From assembly GCA_900764755.1 (NCBI GenBank), contig CAAFPE010000011.1, positions 1 to 43,987 on the forward strand: a DNA stretch of 43,987 nt. Reading direction: 5' to 3'. The notes beneath the pieces were generated by a model, which was not told where the DNA came from, did not search any database, and saw only the letters and a list, made by a program, of their open reading frames with translations. How positions within the stretch are numbered: the stretch's first letter is position 1; each line of letters opens with the position of its first letter. The position numbers and the translations under genes are program-made. Positions 25,977 through 34,928 of the stretch are shown piece after piece. The DNA comes from an uncultured Oscillospiraceae bacterium (GTDB lineage Bacteria > Bacillota > Clostridia > Oscillospirales > Oscillospiraceae).

Positions 25977-27026
25977 ATGGAAGAACAGAGCAGACGACTC
26001 TTTGGTACGATGCCGGACGGGACACAGGTGGAGGAGATCACACTGCGTAGCGGCGGGCTTACTGCCGGAATCCTGACCTATGGGGGGGTGGTACGCACCC
26101 TCACGGTGCCCGGCCGGAGCGGAGCGGCCGTGGATGTGGTGCTGGGCTTTGACAGTCTGGAGGACTACCGGCGGCAGGATAAGTATGTGGGGGCCCTGGT
26201 GGGCCGGGTGGCCAACCGCATCGGCGGGGCCCGTTTCTCTCTGGGCGGGCAGGAGTACCCTCTGGCGGCCAACAACGGGGAGAACCACCTCCACGGCGGT
26301 CTGGTGGGTTTTAACCAGCAGGTGTGGCAGGTGGAGGAGGCGGAGATGGACCGTCTGGTCCTCTCCCTGTTCAGTCCGGACGGCCAGGAGGGCTACCCCG
26401 GCGGCCTGTCGGTTCGGGTGACCTATACCCTCTCACCGGAGGGAATGTCCATCGCCTACTGGGCGCAGAGCAGCCGGGATACCCTGTGCAACCTTACAAA
26501 TCACAGCTATTTCAATCTGAACGGACACGCCAGCGGTCCGGTGGCCGGCCAGTATATCCAGATCCATGCTGGGCGCTATACCCCCGCGGACGGGGGCTCT
26601 ATCCCCACAGGGGAGCTGGCCCCGGTGGAGGGTACCCCCATGGATCTGCGGACGGGGAAGCGGATCGGCGCGGGGCTCGATGAGGACTTTCCCCAGCTGA
26701 CCATGGCGGGGGGCTATGACCACAACTGGGTGGTGGACGGCCCGGCGGGGACGCTGCGCCCGGCTGCCCGTGCCTGGTCGGAGGAGACGGGGATTGCCCT
26801 GGAGGTGAGCACCACCATGCCCGGCGTACAGTTCTATACGGGCAACTATCTGGACGGCTGCCCGGCGGGGAAGGGGGGCGCCCCCTATGACAAGCGGTGG
26901 GGCTTCTGTCTGGAGACTCAGTTCTTCCCGGACGCAGTCCACCATCCGGAGTTCCCCAGCCCGGTGCTGCGGGCCGGAGCGGAGTACCGGCAGGAGACCC
27001 GGTTCTGCTTCTCTGTGGACGTGTGA
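25977..27026 (+). CDS. galM: Aldose 1-epimerase (mutarotase)
   Basis: It interconverts alpha and beta anomers of galactose or glucose. The 349-residue length is typical. Motifs: GRVANRIGGARF (~76-87), NGENHLHGG (H104/H106), catalytic H176 (LTNHSYFNL) and catalytic E313 (LETQFFPDAVHHP). ATG at 25977 follows AAGGAGG with 5-nt spacing. The open frame upstream to 24486 lies antisense to purA and is a GC artefact. No sugar operon surrounds it, so it looks like a housekeeping copy. Confidence 0.96.
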   Translation: MEEQSRRLFGTMPDGTQVEEITLRSGGLTAGILTYGGVVRTLTVPGRSGAAVDVVLGFDSLEDYRRQDKYVGALVGRVANRIGGARFSLGGQEYPLAANNGENHLHGGLVGFNQQVWQVEEAEMDRLVLSLFSPDGQEGYPGGLSVRVTYTLSPEGMSIAYWAQSSRDTLCNLTNHSYFNLNGHASGPVAGQYIQIHAGRYTPADGGSIPTGELAPVEGTPMDLRTGKRIGAGLDEDFPQLTMAGGYDHNWVVDGPAGTLRPAARAWSEETGIALEVSTTMPGVQFYTGNYLDGCPAGKGGAPYDKRWGFCLETQFFPDAVHHPEFPSPVLRAGAEYRQETRFCFSVDV

Positions 27027-27032
27027 GCGGCT

Positions 27033-27063
27033 GCTGGCCGGAGGCGTATCGCCTCCGGCCAGC
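27033..27063. terminator. Terminator between galM and convergent gene
   Basis: A perfect 14-bp stem, GCTGGCCGGAGGCG with its complement, around TAT, then GTTCTTTT on the plus side. It serves galM and possibly the convergent gene at 27081. Confidence 0.85.
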
Positions 27064-27080
27064 GTTCTTTTCCGCAGGGC

Positions 27081-27515
27081 TCAGAGGAAGCGCTTCATCT
27101 CCTGGATGTTCTGCTCCTCTGTGCGCAGCAGCCGCTGTCCCAGTTCCACCAGAGCCGGGTCGGCCCGGCCGGTGAACTGGTGAAGGCGGCGGGTCATCTG
27201 GACGGCGCCCATGGTGCTGCCCTGGATCATCCGCTCCGCCAGTCTGGATGTGGACGGGTCCAGCATGGACTGGGCCCGCAGCATAGCAGCGGACATGGCC
27301 AGGGCTGCGGTGCCGGGCCCCCGCAGTTCCCGACGGCCGTGGGCCCGTGCATAGGCCTGGGACTGGGCGGCGATGGCCCGGTACTCCCGGAGCTGCCGGT
27401 CCAGGGCGGGGACCATGGCCCGGCTCTGAGGCAGGGACATGGCCTGGGGGATGGCTCCCACCCCCATGGCGGCGTTTTTGTGGATGAAGGATAACAGTGC
27501 TCCGCTGGGATCCAA
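27081..27515 (-). CDS. Helical protein of unknown function
   Basis: A 144-residue, alanine/arginine-rich, almost wholly helical protein: ALDRQLREYRAIAAQSQAY, then TSRLAERMIQGSTMGAVQMTRRLHQF and ALVELGQRLLRTEEQNIQEMKRFL. The helix pattern recalls four-helix ferritin-like or CotF-like spore coat proteins, but no metal motif is evident and I do not assign a family. The start is taken as TTG at 27515, 7 nt after GGAGG; the GTG at 27524 would overlap the ribosome binding site. It is monocistronic. Confidence 0.7.
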   Translation of the reverse strand: MDPSGALLSFIHKNAAMGVGAIPQAMSLPQSRAMVPALDRQLREYRAIAAQSQAYARAHGRRELRGPGTAALAMSAAMLRAQSMLDPSTSRLAERMIQGSTMGAVQMTRRLHQFTGRADPALVELGQRLLRTEEQNIQEMKRFL

Positions 27516-27578
27516 ATTGCTCACCTCCAGAGCTTAGCCTGAGCCGGAGGTGGCAGAATATGCGAGGAAAGGGCTGGA

Positions 27579-27941
27579 GACTGTCGAAAAAGTGGCACAG
27601 CCACTTTTTCGAGTGGGATTGCACGAAAGCTTCGTCTCGATCTCGTCGTCACAAGTTCCGTATCATTCGCATCCCCATAAATGGGAATGCGAACTCACTT
27701 CACTGCTCCTCCTCTCCCATAAAACCGAAGGTTTTATGGGGACCCAGAGAAATTGTCGGCGAAGCTTTCGTGAGAAGTGTCATTTCCGAGGTACACGCCC
27801 CCGGAAATGACGGGATCCAATTTTATTCCGTCGCCATCTCCGCGCTAAGTGCCGCCGCCTTGCGGCGGTTGCGCTCCGAAACGCGCCTGCGGGCGCAGTT
27901 CGGGCGACGGAACTCCTTGCAGGAGGGCTTTTTTGACAAGC
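27579..27941 (+). repeat. MITE-like non-coding repeat element, copy A (363 bp)
   Basis: It begins GACTGTCGAAAAAG and ends CTTTTTTGACAAG, that is TGTCRAAAAA ends in inverted orientation. Inside are strong hairpins: a 13-bp stem around GGCACAGCC (27584-27612), an 11-bp CCCATAAAACC stem (27716-27740), and a CATTTCCG/CGGAAATG stem (27780-27810). No protein is coded. Together with copy B (37573-37735) and the end-piece at 32685 it defines a dispersed family. Between 27525 and 28010 there is nothing else besides this and a hairpin. Confidence 0.6.
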
Positions 27942-27943
27942 AG

Positions 27944-27975
27944 AGACGCCCCGGAGCACAGGCTCCGGGGCGTCT
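27944..27975 (-). terminator. glnN: Hairpin after glnN
   Basis: A 14-bp perfect stem, AGACGCCCCGGAGC with its complement, around a 4-nt loop, 35 bp past the glnN stop and adjacent to the repeat element. No long T tract follows on the minus strand (CTGCTTGTC), so termination strength is uncertain. Confidence 0.6.
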
Positions 27976-28010
27976 GCCTATAAAATCAAAGATAGAAAAG
28001 GAGAAACGCC

Positions 28011-30119
28011 TTACACCTCGAACATCAGGTCGCCGTAGGTGGGCATGGGCCAGACAGACTTGTCCACCAGAAGCTCCAGGGCGTCGATGGGATAGCGCAG
28101 GGCGGCCATGGCGGGGACCACCGCGGTGCGGTAGGCCAGGGCCATCTCCTTCACGCCGGAGATGGAGTCCACCCGCTCCATCAGGGGTTTGAGCTGCTCC
28201 AGGGCGCAGGAGGCCTGGGAGAGGTAGTCGCTGATCTGGGTCAGCAGCTTGCGCTGGACGGACAGATCGGCCTCGGGACAGGCGGCGGCCACCGAAGTGA
28301 TGGACTGGGCCAGACGGGTGGTGTAGCTGATGACGGTGGGGATGTAGTGCTTGGAGGCCATGTGGATCATGGTGTTGGCCTCGATCTTGGTGACCTTGAT
28401 ATAGGTCTCATACATGATCTCCACCCGGGCCTCCAACTCAGATTGGGTATAGATCCCGAACTTGGTGAACAGACGGACCGCCTTCTCTGTGGTGAGGGCG
28501 GGGACCGCGTCCACCAGAGAGGCCAGGTTGGGCAGACCGCGGCGGGCGGCCTCGGCCACCCAGGCGTCGGAGTAGCCGTCGCCGTTGAAGATGATCCTCT
28601 GATGTCGGGCCATATTTTCGTGGATCAGCTGGGAGCAGGCGGAGGAGAAGTCGGAGGTCTGCTCCAGGACGTCGGCGGCGTCGCACAGGGCCTCGGCCAC
28701 GATGGCGTTGAGGGTGACATTGGCGTCGGCGATGGAGTCGGAGGAGCCCACCATGCGGAACTCAAACTTGTTGCCGGTAAAGGCGAAGGGGGTGGTGCGG
28801 TTGCGGTCAGTGGCGTCCCGGCTCAGGACAGGGACGGTGGACACACCGGAGTCCAGCTTGCCGGAGGCCAGCAGCTGGATGGAGTCGGCGTTGGAGACGA
28901 TCTGGTCCACCACACTCTCCAGCTGGTCGCCCAGGCAGATGGAGATGATGGCAGGAGGGGCCTCCTGGCCGCCCAGGCGGTGCTCGTTGCCCACACAGGA
29001 GGCGGACTGCCGCAGCAGGTCGGCGTGGACGTCCACCGCCTTCATAATGCAGGAGAGGACCAGCAGGAACTGGAGGTTCTCGTTGGGGGTGTCGCCGGGG
29101 TCCAGCAGGTTCTCACCGGTGTCGGTGCCGATGGACCAGTTGTTGTGCTTGCCCGAGCCGTTGACGCCGGCATAGGGCTTTTCATGGAGGAGGCAGACCA
29201 GGCCATGGCGGGTGGCCACCCGCTTCATGGTCTCCATGGTCAGCTGGTTCTGATCCACGGCCAGGTTGCACATGGTGAAGATGGGGGCCATCTCATGCTG
29301 GGCGGGGGCCACCTCGTTGTGCTGGGTGGTGGCGGGGATGCCCAGCTTCCACAGTTCCTGATTCAGGTCGGCCATGAAGGAGCCCACCCGGTCCCGGATG
29401 ACGCCGAAGTACTGGTCCTCCAGTTCCTGCCCCTTGGGGGAGGGCGCGCCGAAGAGGGTGCGCCCAGTATAGATGAGGTCCCGGCGCTTCAGATACTTCT
29501 CCCGGTCCACCAGGAAGTACTCCTGCTCAGCTCCCACCTGGGGGATGACCTTTTTGGCGGTGGTGTTCCCGAACAGCCGGAGGATGCGCAGCGCCTGGGT
29601 GCTGATGGCCTGCATGGAGCGCAGCAGGGGGGTTTTCTTGTCCAAAGCCTCGCCGTGGTAGGAGACAAAGATGGTGGGGATGCACAGGATGGTGCCGGCG
29701 GTCATCTCCTTGACGAAGGCGGGGGAGGTCATGTCCCAGGCGGTGTAGCCCCGGGCGTAGTGGGTGGAGCGCAGCCCGCCGGAGGGGAAGGAGGAGGCGT
29801 CGGACTCCCCCATGATCAGCTGTTTTCCAGTCAGCTGAAGCAGGGTGCGGCTGTTTTCCGGGCGGGTGAGGAAGGAGTCGTGCTTCTCTGCGGTGATACC
29901 GGTGAGAGGCTGGAACCAGTGGGTATAGTGGGTGGCGCCCTTTTCCACCGCCCAGTCCTTCATGGCGTTGGCCACGATGTCGGCGGTTTCGATGCTGATA
30001 TTGCCACCGTTTTCCATCACGTCCATGACCTCGCGGAACACGCCCTTGGGGAGTCGCTCCCGCATCACATCGGTGCTGAATACATTGGAACCGAAGATCT
30101 CTGTGATATTGACGCTCAT
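28011..30119 (-). CDS. glnN: Glutamine synthetase, type III
   Basis: It assimilates ammonia into glutamine. At 702 residues it has the size of GSIII, much larger than GlnA. Motifs: GAEQEYFLVD, HNEVAPAQHEMAP, the ATP-binding GVNGSGKHNNWSIGTD, and RNRTTPFAFTGNKFEFRMVGSS. ATG at 30119 follows GAAAGGA at 8 nt; an upstream ATG at 30137 has no ribosome binding site. It has its own promoter. Making glutamine this way, while GuaA lacks a glutaminase, suggests a niche with plentiful ammonia. Confidence 0.96.
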   Translation of the reverse strand: MSVNITEIFGSNVFSTDVMRERLPKGVFREVMDVMENGGNISIETADIVANAMKDWAVEKGATHYTHWFQPLTGITAEKHDSFLTRPENSRTLLQLTGKQLIMGESDASSFPSGGLRSTHYARGYTAWDMTSPAFVKEMTAGTILCIPTIFVSYHGEALDKKTPLLRSMQAISTQALRILRLFGNTTAKKVIPQVGAEQEYFLVDREKYLKRRDLIYTGRTLFGAPSPKGQELEDQYFGVIRDRVGSFMADLNQELWKLGIPATTQHNEVAPAQHEMAPIFTMCNLAVDQNQLTMETMKRVATRHGLVCLLHEKPYAGVNGSGKHNNWSIGTDTGENLLDPGDTPNENLQFLLVLSCIMKAVDVHADLLRQSASCVGNEHRLGGQEAPPAIISICLGDQLESVVDQIVSNADSIQLLASGKLDSGVSTVPVLSRDATDRNRTTPFAFTGNKFEFRMVGSSDSIADANVTLNAIVAEALCDAADVLEQTSDFSSACSQLIHENMARHQRIIFNGDGYSDAWVAEAARRGLPNLASLVDAVPALTTEKAVRLFTKFGIYTQSELEARVEIMYETYIKVTKIEANTMIHMASKHYIPTVISYTTRLAQSITSVAAACPEADLSVQRKLLTQISDYLSQASCALEQLKPLMERVDSISGVKEMALAYRTAVVPAMAALRYPIDALELLVDKSVWPMPTYGDLMFEV

Positions 30120-30252
30120 AGGTTCAATCCTTTCCATACTGTGTGATCTGACCGCCCGGCCAGAGGGGAAGGGGGGCGGGAAGCGGCTGCCGGAAGGCGC
30201 CCTGCCCGCCGCTGCACCTGCGGGGGTGCGTTTTGGGGTAGATATTACATCT

Positions 30253-30281
30253 AAATTACTCCCTGGGCGGGGAAAATGCAA
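30253..30281 (-). promoter_or_regulatory. glnN promoter (weak match)
   Basis: Minus strand TTGCAT (30281-30276), 17-bp spacer, TAATTT (30258-30253), about 135 bp before glnN. The rest of the 305-bp spacer 30120-30424 shows only GC-rich sequence; no clear dapF promoter, riboswitch or small gene was found. Confidence 0.4.
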
Positions 30282-30424
30282 GTCTTTAATGTGACAAAGT
30301 TCGGGGGCGGCAGGTGCGGGGAATGTGGGTGTTTCCACAAAAGGGAAGGAGGGACACGGAAGGCCGCTCCATCATACCTGGACCGCCGGGCGCATAGCTT
30401 TTCCTGTATGGAAAGGAGCGGTGG

Positions 30425-31219
30425 ATGATGCACATTACCAAAATGCACGGGCTTGGAAATGATTACATCTATCTGAACGGGCTGGATGGCGTGCCGGAGG
30501 ACCTGCCGGGGCTGGCAGTACGCCTGTCCGACCGGCACTTCGGGGTAGGGGGAGACGGACTGATCTGCATCCGCCCTGGGCGAGGAGGGGACTTCGCCAT
30601 GGAGATGTACAACGCGGACGGCTCCCGGGGGGCCATGTGCGGCAACGGGATCCGCTGTGTGGGGAAGTATGTCTATGACAAGGGGCTGACCCGCAAGACC
30701 TGCCTGACCATCGACACCGACGCCGGGCCCCGCGTGCTGGAGCTGCGGGTCCGGGGCGGACGGGTGGAGCAGGCCACGGTGGACATGGGGATCCCCGCGC
30801 TGTCCCCATCCGTGTCCGTAGAGGCGGAGGGGGAGACCTATACGGTCTGGCCGGTGGATGTGGGCAACCCCCACGGGGTGGTGTTCTGCCCCGCTCCGGA
30901 GGCGGTGCCCCTGGAGCAGGTGGGTCCCATCCTGGAGGGGAGCGGGGCATTCCCCCAGCGGATCAATGTGGAGTTTGCGGCGGCCCGGACCCGGGAGCGG
31001 CTGGATGCCCGGGTGTGGGAGCGGGGGAGCGGGATCACCCTGGCCTGCGGGACGGGGGCCTGTGCGGTACTGGCGGCGGCGGTCAAAACCGGCCGGTGCG
31101 GCCGGCGGGCCGCGGTGCGGCTTCCTGGGGGCGTGCTGGAGCTGGAATGGGACCGGGACAGCGGGCACATCTGGATGACTGGCCCAGCGGTGACCGTGTT
31201 TGAGGGGGAGGTGGACTGA
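30425..31219 (+). CDS. dapF: Diaminopimelate epimerase
   Basis: It converts LL- to meso-diaminopimelate for lysine and peptidoglycan. Of 264 residues, the two catalytic cysteines are C72 (GAMCGNGIRC) and C208 (LACGTGAC). The N-terminal KMHGLGNDY is conserved. ATG at 30425 follows GGAG at 6 nt; the adjacent ATG at 30428 is possible. It stands alone, not with other lysine genes, and is followed by the antiporter gene. Confidence 0.97.
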   Translation: MMHITKMHGLGNDYIYLNGLDGVPEDLPGLAVRLSDRHFGVGGDGLICIRPGRGGDFAMEMYNADGSRGAMCGNGIRCVGKYVYDKGLTRKTCLTIDTDAGPRVLELRVRGGRVEQATVDMGIPALSPSVSVEAEGETYTVWPVDVGNPHGVVFCPAPEAVPLEQVGPILEGSGAFPQRINVEFAAARTRERLDARVWERGSGITLACGTGACAVLAAAVKTGRCGRRAAVRLPGGVLELEWDRDSGHIWMTGPAVTVFEGEVD

Positions 31220-31257
31220 AGGCAGTCATCCCACTGTGGAGAAGTGAAAAGAATCAT

Positions 31258-31286
31258 TAGACAAACGGAGTATTTTCCTCTATACT
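31258..31286 (+). promoter_or_regulatory. Promoter of the NhaC-type gene
   Basis: TAGACA (31258-31263), 17-bp spacer, TATACT (31281-31286). The resulting leader carries a stem CGGCCCTCC (31306-31314) with GGAGGGCCG (31325-31333) close to the ribosome binding site, without a T tract. Confidence 0.55.
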
Positions 31287-31351
31287 GAAAAGACATCATC
31301 AAAAACGGCCCTCCCGGCGTGCCAGGAGGGCCGGAGTAAGGGGATAGGACC

Positions 31352-32671
31352 GTGGAACTTCTGATTGCATTCGCTGTATTTCTGGTGGGGACATTCATCT
31401 GCATGGCCCTGGGGTGGTCTCTGTCCTGGGGGCTGGCCCTGGGGCTTGTGTGCTTTACCGTGGTGGGTCTGCGCCGGGGGCTGACCCTCCGGGCTCTGCT
31501 CCGGATGGCGGGGGAGGGGGCCCGCACCTCGCTGGTGGTAGTGCGCATCCTGGTGCTCATCGGCTTTCTCACCGCCCTGTGGCGGGCCAGTGGGACCATT
31601 GCATTTTTTGTTCACACGGGACTGAAGTGGATGCACCCCAGCACCTTCTACCTGGCGGCCTTTCTGCTGGCCGCTGCCCTGTCCATGGCCTTTGGCAGCT
31701 CCTTCGGCGTGGCGGGGACGGCGGGGGTGATCCTGGCGGCCATCGCCCGCAGCGGCGGGGCCAGTCTGGCCATCACAGGGGGCGCTGTGCTGTCTGGGGC
31801 CTATCTGGGGGAGCGGCTGTCTCCGGCCTCCTCCTCAGCAGCCCTGACTGCCGCTCTTGCAGGAGTGGAGCAGCACGACTTTCAGCTGAGGATGTGGCGG
31901 ACCACGCCCCTTCCCCTGGTGCTCTCCCTGGTGTTCTATGGGGGGATCTCCCTGCTGTACCCCATCCAGCGGGTTGACCAGACCATCCTGACCGCCCTGG
32001 AGGAGGGCTTTGACCTGTCCTGGACTGCGGTGCTGCCGGCGGTCATTCTGCTGGTGCTGCCCTTTTTCAAGGTCAGCGCAGCCCGCTCTATCCTGGTCAG
32101 CTGTGGTGCGGCTGCGGTGCTGGCCGTGTGGGAGCAGGGCAGGCCTCTGGCGGAGGTGGCCTGGAGCTGTGTGACCGGCTATGTGGTAGAGCAGCCGGAG
32201 CTGACCGCTATTCTATCCGGCGGCGGCCTGCTGTCCATGGTGAATGGGATGTGCATTGTGTTGTTCTCCTGTGCCTCCTCCGGGATCCTGAACGGGGCGA
32301 AGCTGCTGGAGCCAGTGAAGGTGCGGCTGGACCGCATGGCCCGGCGGACCGACCTGTATGTGACTACGGCGGCAGTGTCCGTGGCCTCTGCGGCCCTGCT
32401 GTGCAATCAGTCCATCGCACTGGTGCTCACCGAGCAGATGATTGGGGAAAGCTTCCGCCGCAGCGGGAAGGGCGGTCTCCTTCTGTCCCAGGCCCTGGGG
32501 AATACGGCCATCGTGCTGGCGGCGGTGGTGCCCTGGTCCATCGCCGGCAGTGTGCCCCTGGAGGCTATGGGGTCCTCTGTGCTGGCCATTCCCTTCTCCT
32601 TCTTCCTGTTTGCCGCTCCGGTGTGCGACTGGCTTCTCCACCGGAGGCAGTTCCAAATGGAGCAAGATTGA
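31352..32671 (+). CDS. NhaC-type Na+/H+ antiporter
   Basis: A polytopic inner-membrane protein of 439 residues with about ten or more hydrophobic segments. Features of the NhaC family are the re-entrant GSSFGVAGTAGVILAAIA and GGAVLSGAYLGERLSPASSSAALTAALAGVEQHDF region, and LLCNQSIALVLTEQM in the second half. It would exchange sodium or a carboxylate/amine pair for protons; specificity is not readable. The start is GTG at 31352 with AAGGGGATAGG upstream. It is monocistronic with its own promoter and terminator. Confidence 0.88.
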   Translation: MELLIAFAVFLVGTFICMALGWSLSWGLALGLVCFTVVGLRRGLTLRALLRMAGEGARTSLVVVRILVLIGFLTALWRASGTIAFFVHTGLKWMHPSTFYLAAFLLAAALSMAFGSSFGVAGTAGVILAAIARSGGASLAITGGAVLSGAYLGERLSPASSSAALTAALAGVEQHDFQLRMWRTTPLPLVLSLVFYGGISLLYPIQRVDQTILTALEEGFDLSWTAVLPAVILLVLPFFKVSAARSILVSCGAAAVLAVWEQGRPLAEVAWSCVTGYVVEQPELTAILSGGGLLSMVNGMCIVLFSCASSGILNGAKLLEPVKVRLDRMARRTDLYVTTAAVSVASAALLCNQSIALVLTEQMIGESFRRSGKGGLLLSQALGNTAIVLAAVVPWSIAGSVPLEAMGSSVLAIPFSFFLFAAPVCDWLLHRRQFQMEQD

Positions 32672-32684
32672 TTTTCTGGTTTTT

Positions 32685-32715
32685 GGAAAACGGCTGTGCC
32701 GATTTTTCGACAGTC
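32685..32715 (-). repeat. Repeat family, end fragment (copy C)
   Basis: Read on the minus strand it gives GACTGTCGAAAAA, then a GGCACAGCC loop and TTTTC, the same order as the left end of copy A at 27579. Only about 31 bp of the element remain. Confidence 0.6.
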
Positions 32716-32718
32716 CCG

Positions 32719-32742
32719 CCTCCGGCCCTGTGGGGCCGGAGG
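32719..32742 (+). terminator. Terminator after the NhaC-type gene
   Basis: A 10-bp stem, CCTCCGGCCC with its complement, around TGTG, followed by TTTGTTCTGC. It is 47 bp past the antiporter stop. Confidence 0.7.
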
Positions 32743-32843
32743 TTTGTTCTGCTCTTTTTCCTGAACTTTCTCTCTGCTATGCTAGCCGTATGCGGGCTTT
32801 CTGTGCCTGCCATCCTAAGAGAGAAATAAAGGAGGAGTACACC

Positions 32844-33989
32844 ATGGCGAGAAAAGCAGTAGAACGGAATATATCCTATGATGATGTGCGGCAGCTCTAC
32901 TATGTCAGCATGGAGCTGGGCCGGGACGAGAACGGGAAGCGGATCAAGCAGTACCGGACCTTTCCCACGCTGACGGCCGCCCGGAACGGGCTGAGGGACT
33001 TTCACGCCCAGCGGGAGCGGCAGGCGCAGGAGCCACAGGAGGAGATTCGGGAGGAGATAGACCTGGCCCACTGGCTGGAGTATTGGATGGAGTCCATCGT
33101 CCGGCCCAACCGGGCGGAGACCACTGTGTACGCCTATCAAAAGATCATCGAAAACCACATCCTTCCAGCCCTGGGGGAAGTCCCGCTGAGCCGTCTGTCC
33201 GCCAAGCAGATCCAACGGTACTACACGGATACCCAGCGGGAGACCGGGCTGTCCTCCAACACCATGCGGCGGCACCACGACCTCCTCTCCAGCGCCCTGC
33301 GCTCTGCGGTGCGGCAGGATATGCTTCTGGCTTCGCCCATGGACCGGGTGGAGCCCCCACGGTCCCGGGTCAAGGAGGCCTTCTTTTATGACAATGAGGA
33401 ACTCAAGCGGCTCTATCAGCTCATTGAGGGGCATATTCTGGAACTGGCGGTGAAGATGGCTGGCAGCCTGGGGATGCGCCGGGAGGAGATCTGCGGCCTG
33501 AAGTGGGAGAACGTGGACTTCCGCCGCCGCCTGGTCCTGGTGCGGGAGGCCCGCACCGCCTATGGGGCTACCATCGTCCAGAAGGAGACCAAAAACCGGG
33601 CCTCGGTGCGCACCCTCTACCTCCCGGAGGAGGTGCTCCTGCTGCTGGAGCGGGAGCAGCAGCGGCAGGGGATGGAGCGGGCCCGGCAGGGCCCCGCCTT
33701 CAACCAGACGGACCATGTGATCCTGGACCACAAGGGGGCCCCCTATTCTCCCAACGCCCTCTCCCTGGCCTTCACTCGGTTTGTCAAGAAAAATGATCTG
33801 CCCCGCCTCACCTTCCACGGCCTGCGGCACACCTTCGCCACCATCGCCTCCTGTCAGGGGGCCTCCCTGTTCGACATCGGGAAGGCCCTGGGCCACTCCA
33901 CACCCGCCACCACGGGACGGATCTACACCCATCTGGTGGACCGCACCCATGAGGACCTGGTGCTCCGGGTGTCCGACGCCCTGAAATAG
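32844..33989 (+). CDS. Orphan tyrosine recombinase/integrase
   Basis: A 381-residue phage-type integrase. N-terminal arm-binding region (~1-55), core-binding domain (~75-165) and catalytic domain with R212 (GMRREEICGL), K250, H325 and R328 (HGLRHTF), H351 (LGHSTPATTG) and Y361 (IYTHL): all catalytic residues are present. ATG at 32844 follows AAAGGAGG at 8 nt. Its GC-rich codon use matches the chromosome, and no phage, relaxase or cargo gene or tRNA lies beside it, unlike the integrase at 4733. It may be a relic of an old element or a domesticated recombinase. Confidence 0.92.
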   Translation: MARKAVERNISYDDVRQLYYVSMELGRDENGKRIKQYRTFPTLTAARNGLRDFHAQRERQAQEPQEEIREEIDLAHWLEYWMESIVRPNRAETTVYAYQKIIENHILPALGEVPLSRLSAKQIQRYYTDTQRETGLSSNTMRRHHDLLSSALRSAVRQDMLLASPMDRVEPPRSRVKEAFFYDNEELKRLYQLIEGHILELAVKMAGSLGMRREEICGLKWENVDFRRRLVLVREARTAYGATIVQKETKNRASVRTLYLPEEVLLLLEREQQRQGMERARQGPAFNQTDHVILDHKGAPYSPNALSLAFTRFVKKNDLPRLTFHGLRHTFATIASCQGASLFDIGKALGHSTPATTGRIYTHLVDRTHEDLVLRVSDALK

Positions 33990-34010
33990 GTCTCTTTTCC
34001 CCGGAGACGC

Positions 34011-34039
34011 TTGTATTTTGCCGCCATTTCCTGTATAGT
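34011..34039 (+). promoter_or_regulatory. ruvX promoter
   Basis: TTGTAT (34011-34016), 17-bp spacer, TATAGT (34034-34039), 33 bp before the ruvX start. Confidence 0.6.
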
Positions 34040-34072
34040 GATAGCAGAAAGAAGCAGAGAGGAGGCGGATGT

Positions 34073-34492
34073 GTGCGGATCATGGCCATTGACTACGGGG
34101 ATGCCCACACCGGAGTGGCGGTCTCTGACCCCACAGGATTTTTGACGGGGGATGTGACCACCATCCACAGCCGGAAGGCAGAGGTGGTGCTGGAGGAGCT
34201 GTCCAAGCTGGTCCAGACCTATCAGGTGGACGAGCTGGTGATGGGCTTCCCCCGAAATATGGACGGGACAGAGGGCCCCCGGGCGGAACTGTACCGGACC
34301 TTTGCCGGCCAGGTGGAGGAGGCCACCGGTCTGAAGCCGGTGCTGTGGGATGAACGCCGGACCACGGTGGACGCTCACCGGATCCTGTTTGACGCGGGAA
34401 AGAACGGAAAGAAGCGGAAAAAGACGGTGGATGCGGTGGCGGCCTCCCTGATCTTAGAGGGCTATCTGGAATTCCGGCGGATGCGGGGCTGA
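34073..34492 (+). CDS. ruvX: Holliday junction resolvase-like YqgF/RuvX
   Basis: An RNase H-fold nuclease implicated in 16S rRNA 5' maturation and in junction resolution. In 139 residues it has AIDYGDAHTGVAVSD at the N-terminus, LVMGFPRNMDGTEGPRA, DERRTT (~93-98) and KTVDAVAASLIL at the C-terminus with the last acidic residue. GTG at 34073 lies 7 nt after GGAGG. It probably starts a unit with the ABM-domain gene 34 bp downstream. Confidence 0.94.
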   Translation: MRIMAIDYGDAHTGVAVSDPTGFLTGDVTTIHSRKAEVVLEELSKLVQTYQVDELVMGFPRNMDGTEGPRAELYRTFAGQVEEATGLKPVLWDERRTTVDAHRILFDAGKNGKKRKKTVDAVAASLILEGYLEFRRMRG

Positions 34493-34526
34493 GCCGCCGC
34501 AGCGGTCGAAAAGGAGCGTGGAAGCG

Positions 34527-34814
34527 ATGATGCTGTTTCAAGTGACCTATACCATGCATCCCGGACAGCGGGATGCGTTTTTGCGGATGATGCGGGAGTC
34601 CGGGATCCTGGACCAGATCCGCCGGGAGGAGGGGTGCCTGGATTACCGCTACTACCTCCCGGAGGAGGAGGACGGCACCCTGCTCCTGGTGGAGCGGTGG
34701 ACGGGGCCGGAGGCTCAGAAGGCCCACATGGACACCGAACACATGGCCCGGCTGGGCCAGGTCAAGGCCCAGTATGTGGCGGAGACCAGCGTAGTCTCCT
34801 GGGAGCTGGACTGA
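34527..34814 (+). CDS. ABM-domain protein (putative quinol monooxygenase family)
   Basis: A 95-residue dimeric alpha-beta barrel protein: MMLFQVTYTMHPGQRDAFL... GCLDYRYYLPEEEDGTLLLVERWTGPEAQKAHMDTEHM. The pattern fits the antibiotic biosynthesis monooxygenase (PF03992) superfamily, whose members include quinol oxygenases and haem-degrading enzymes, but many have no known reaction. ATG at 34527 is 10 nt after AAGGAG; a GTG at 34518 is too close to it. Substrate unknown. Confidence 0.85.
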   Translation: MMLFQVTYTMHPGQRDAFLRMMRESGILDQIRREEGCLDYRYYLPEEEDGTLLLVERWTGPEAQKAHMDTEHMARLGQVKAQYVAETSVVSWELD

Positions 34815-34858
34815 GTGCCGGACCAGGAAAACATAGTGTAAAGCAAAAAAGCTTTTCA

Positions 34859-34888
34859 GCGCCTCCGCCCCATCCGGGGCGGAGGCGC
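34859..34888. terminator. GC-rich hairpin before the EFR1 gene
   Basis: A 13-bp perfect stem, GCGCCTCCGCCCC with its complement, around ATCC. No T tract follows on the plus strand, though AAAAAAGCTTTT precedes it; it may end the ruvX-ABM transcript or fold in the EFR1 leader. Confidence 0.5.
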
Positions 34889-34928
34889 CGGAGTACAGAG
34901 AACTGAACGACATAGAGGAGGAACGGAC

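Noticed and set aside
25704..26294. Upstream extension of purA
   Set aside because: The extra ~197 residues have no family match and run through the promoters and the galM start; purA ATG at 25703 has a strong SD.
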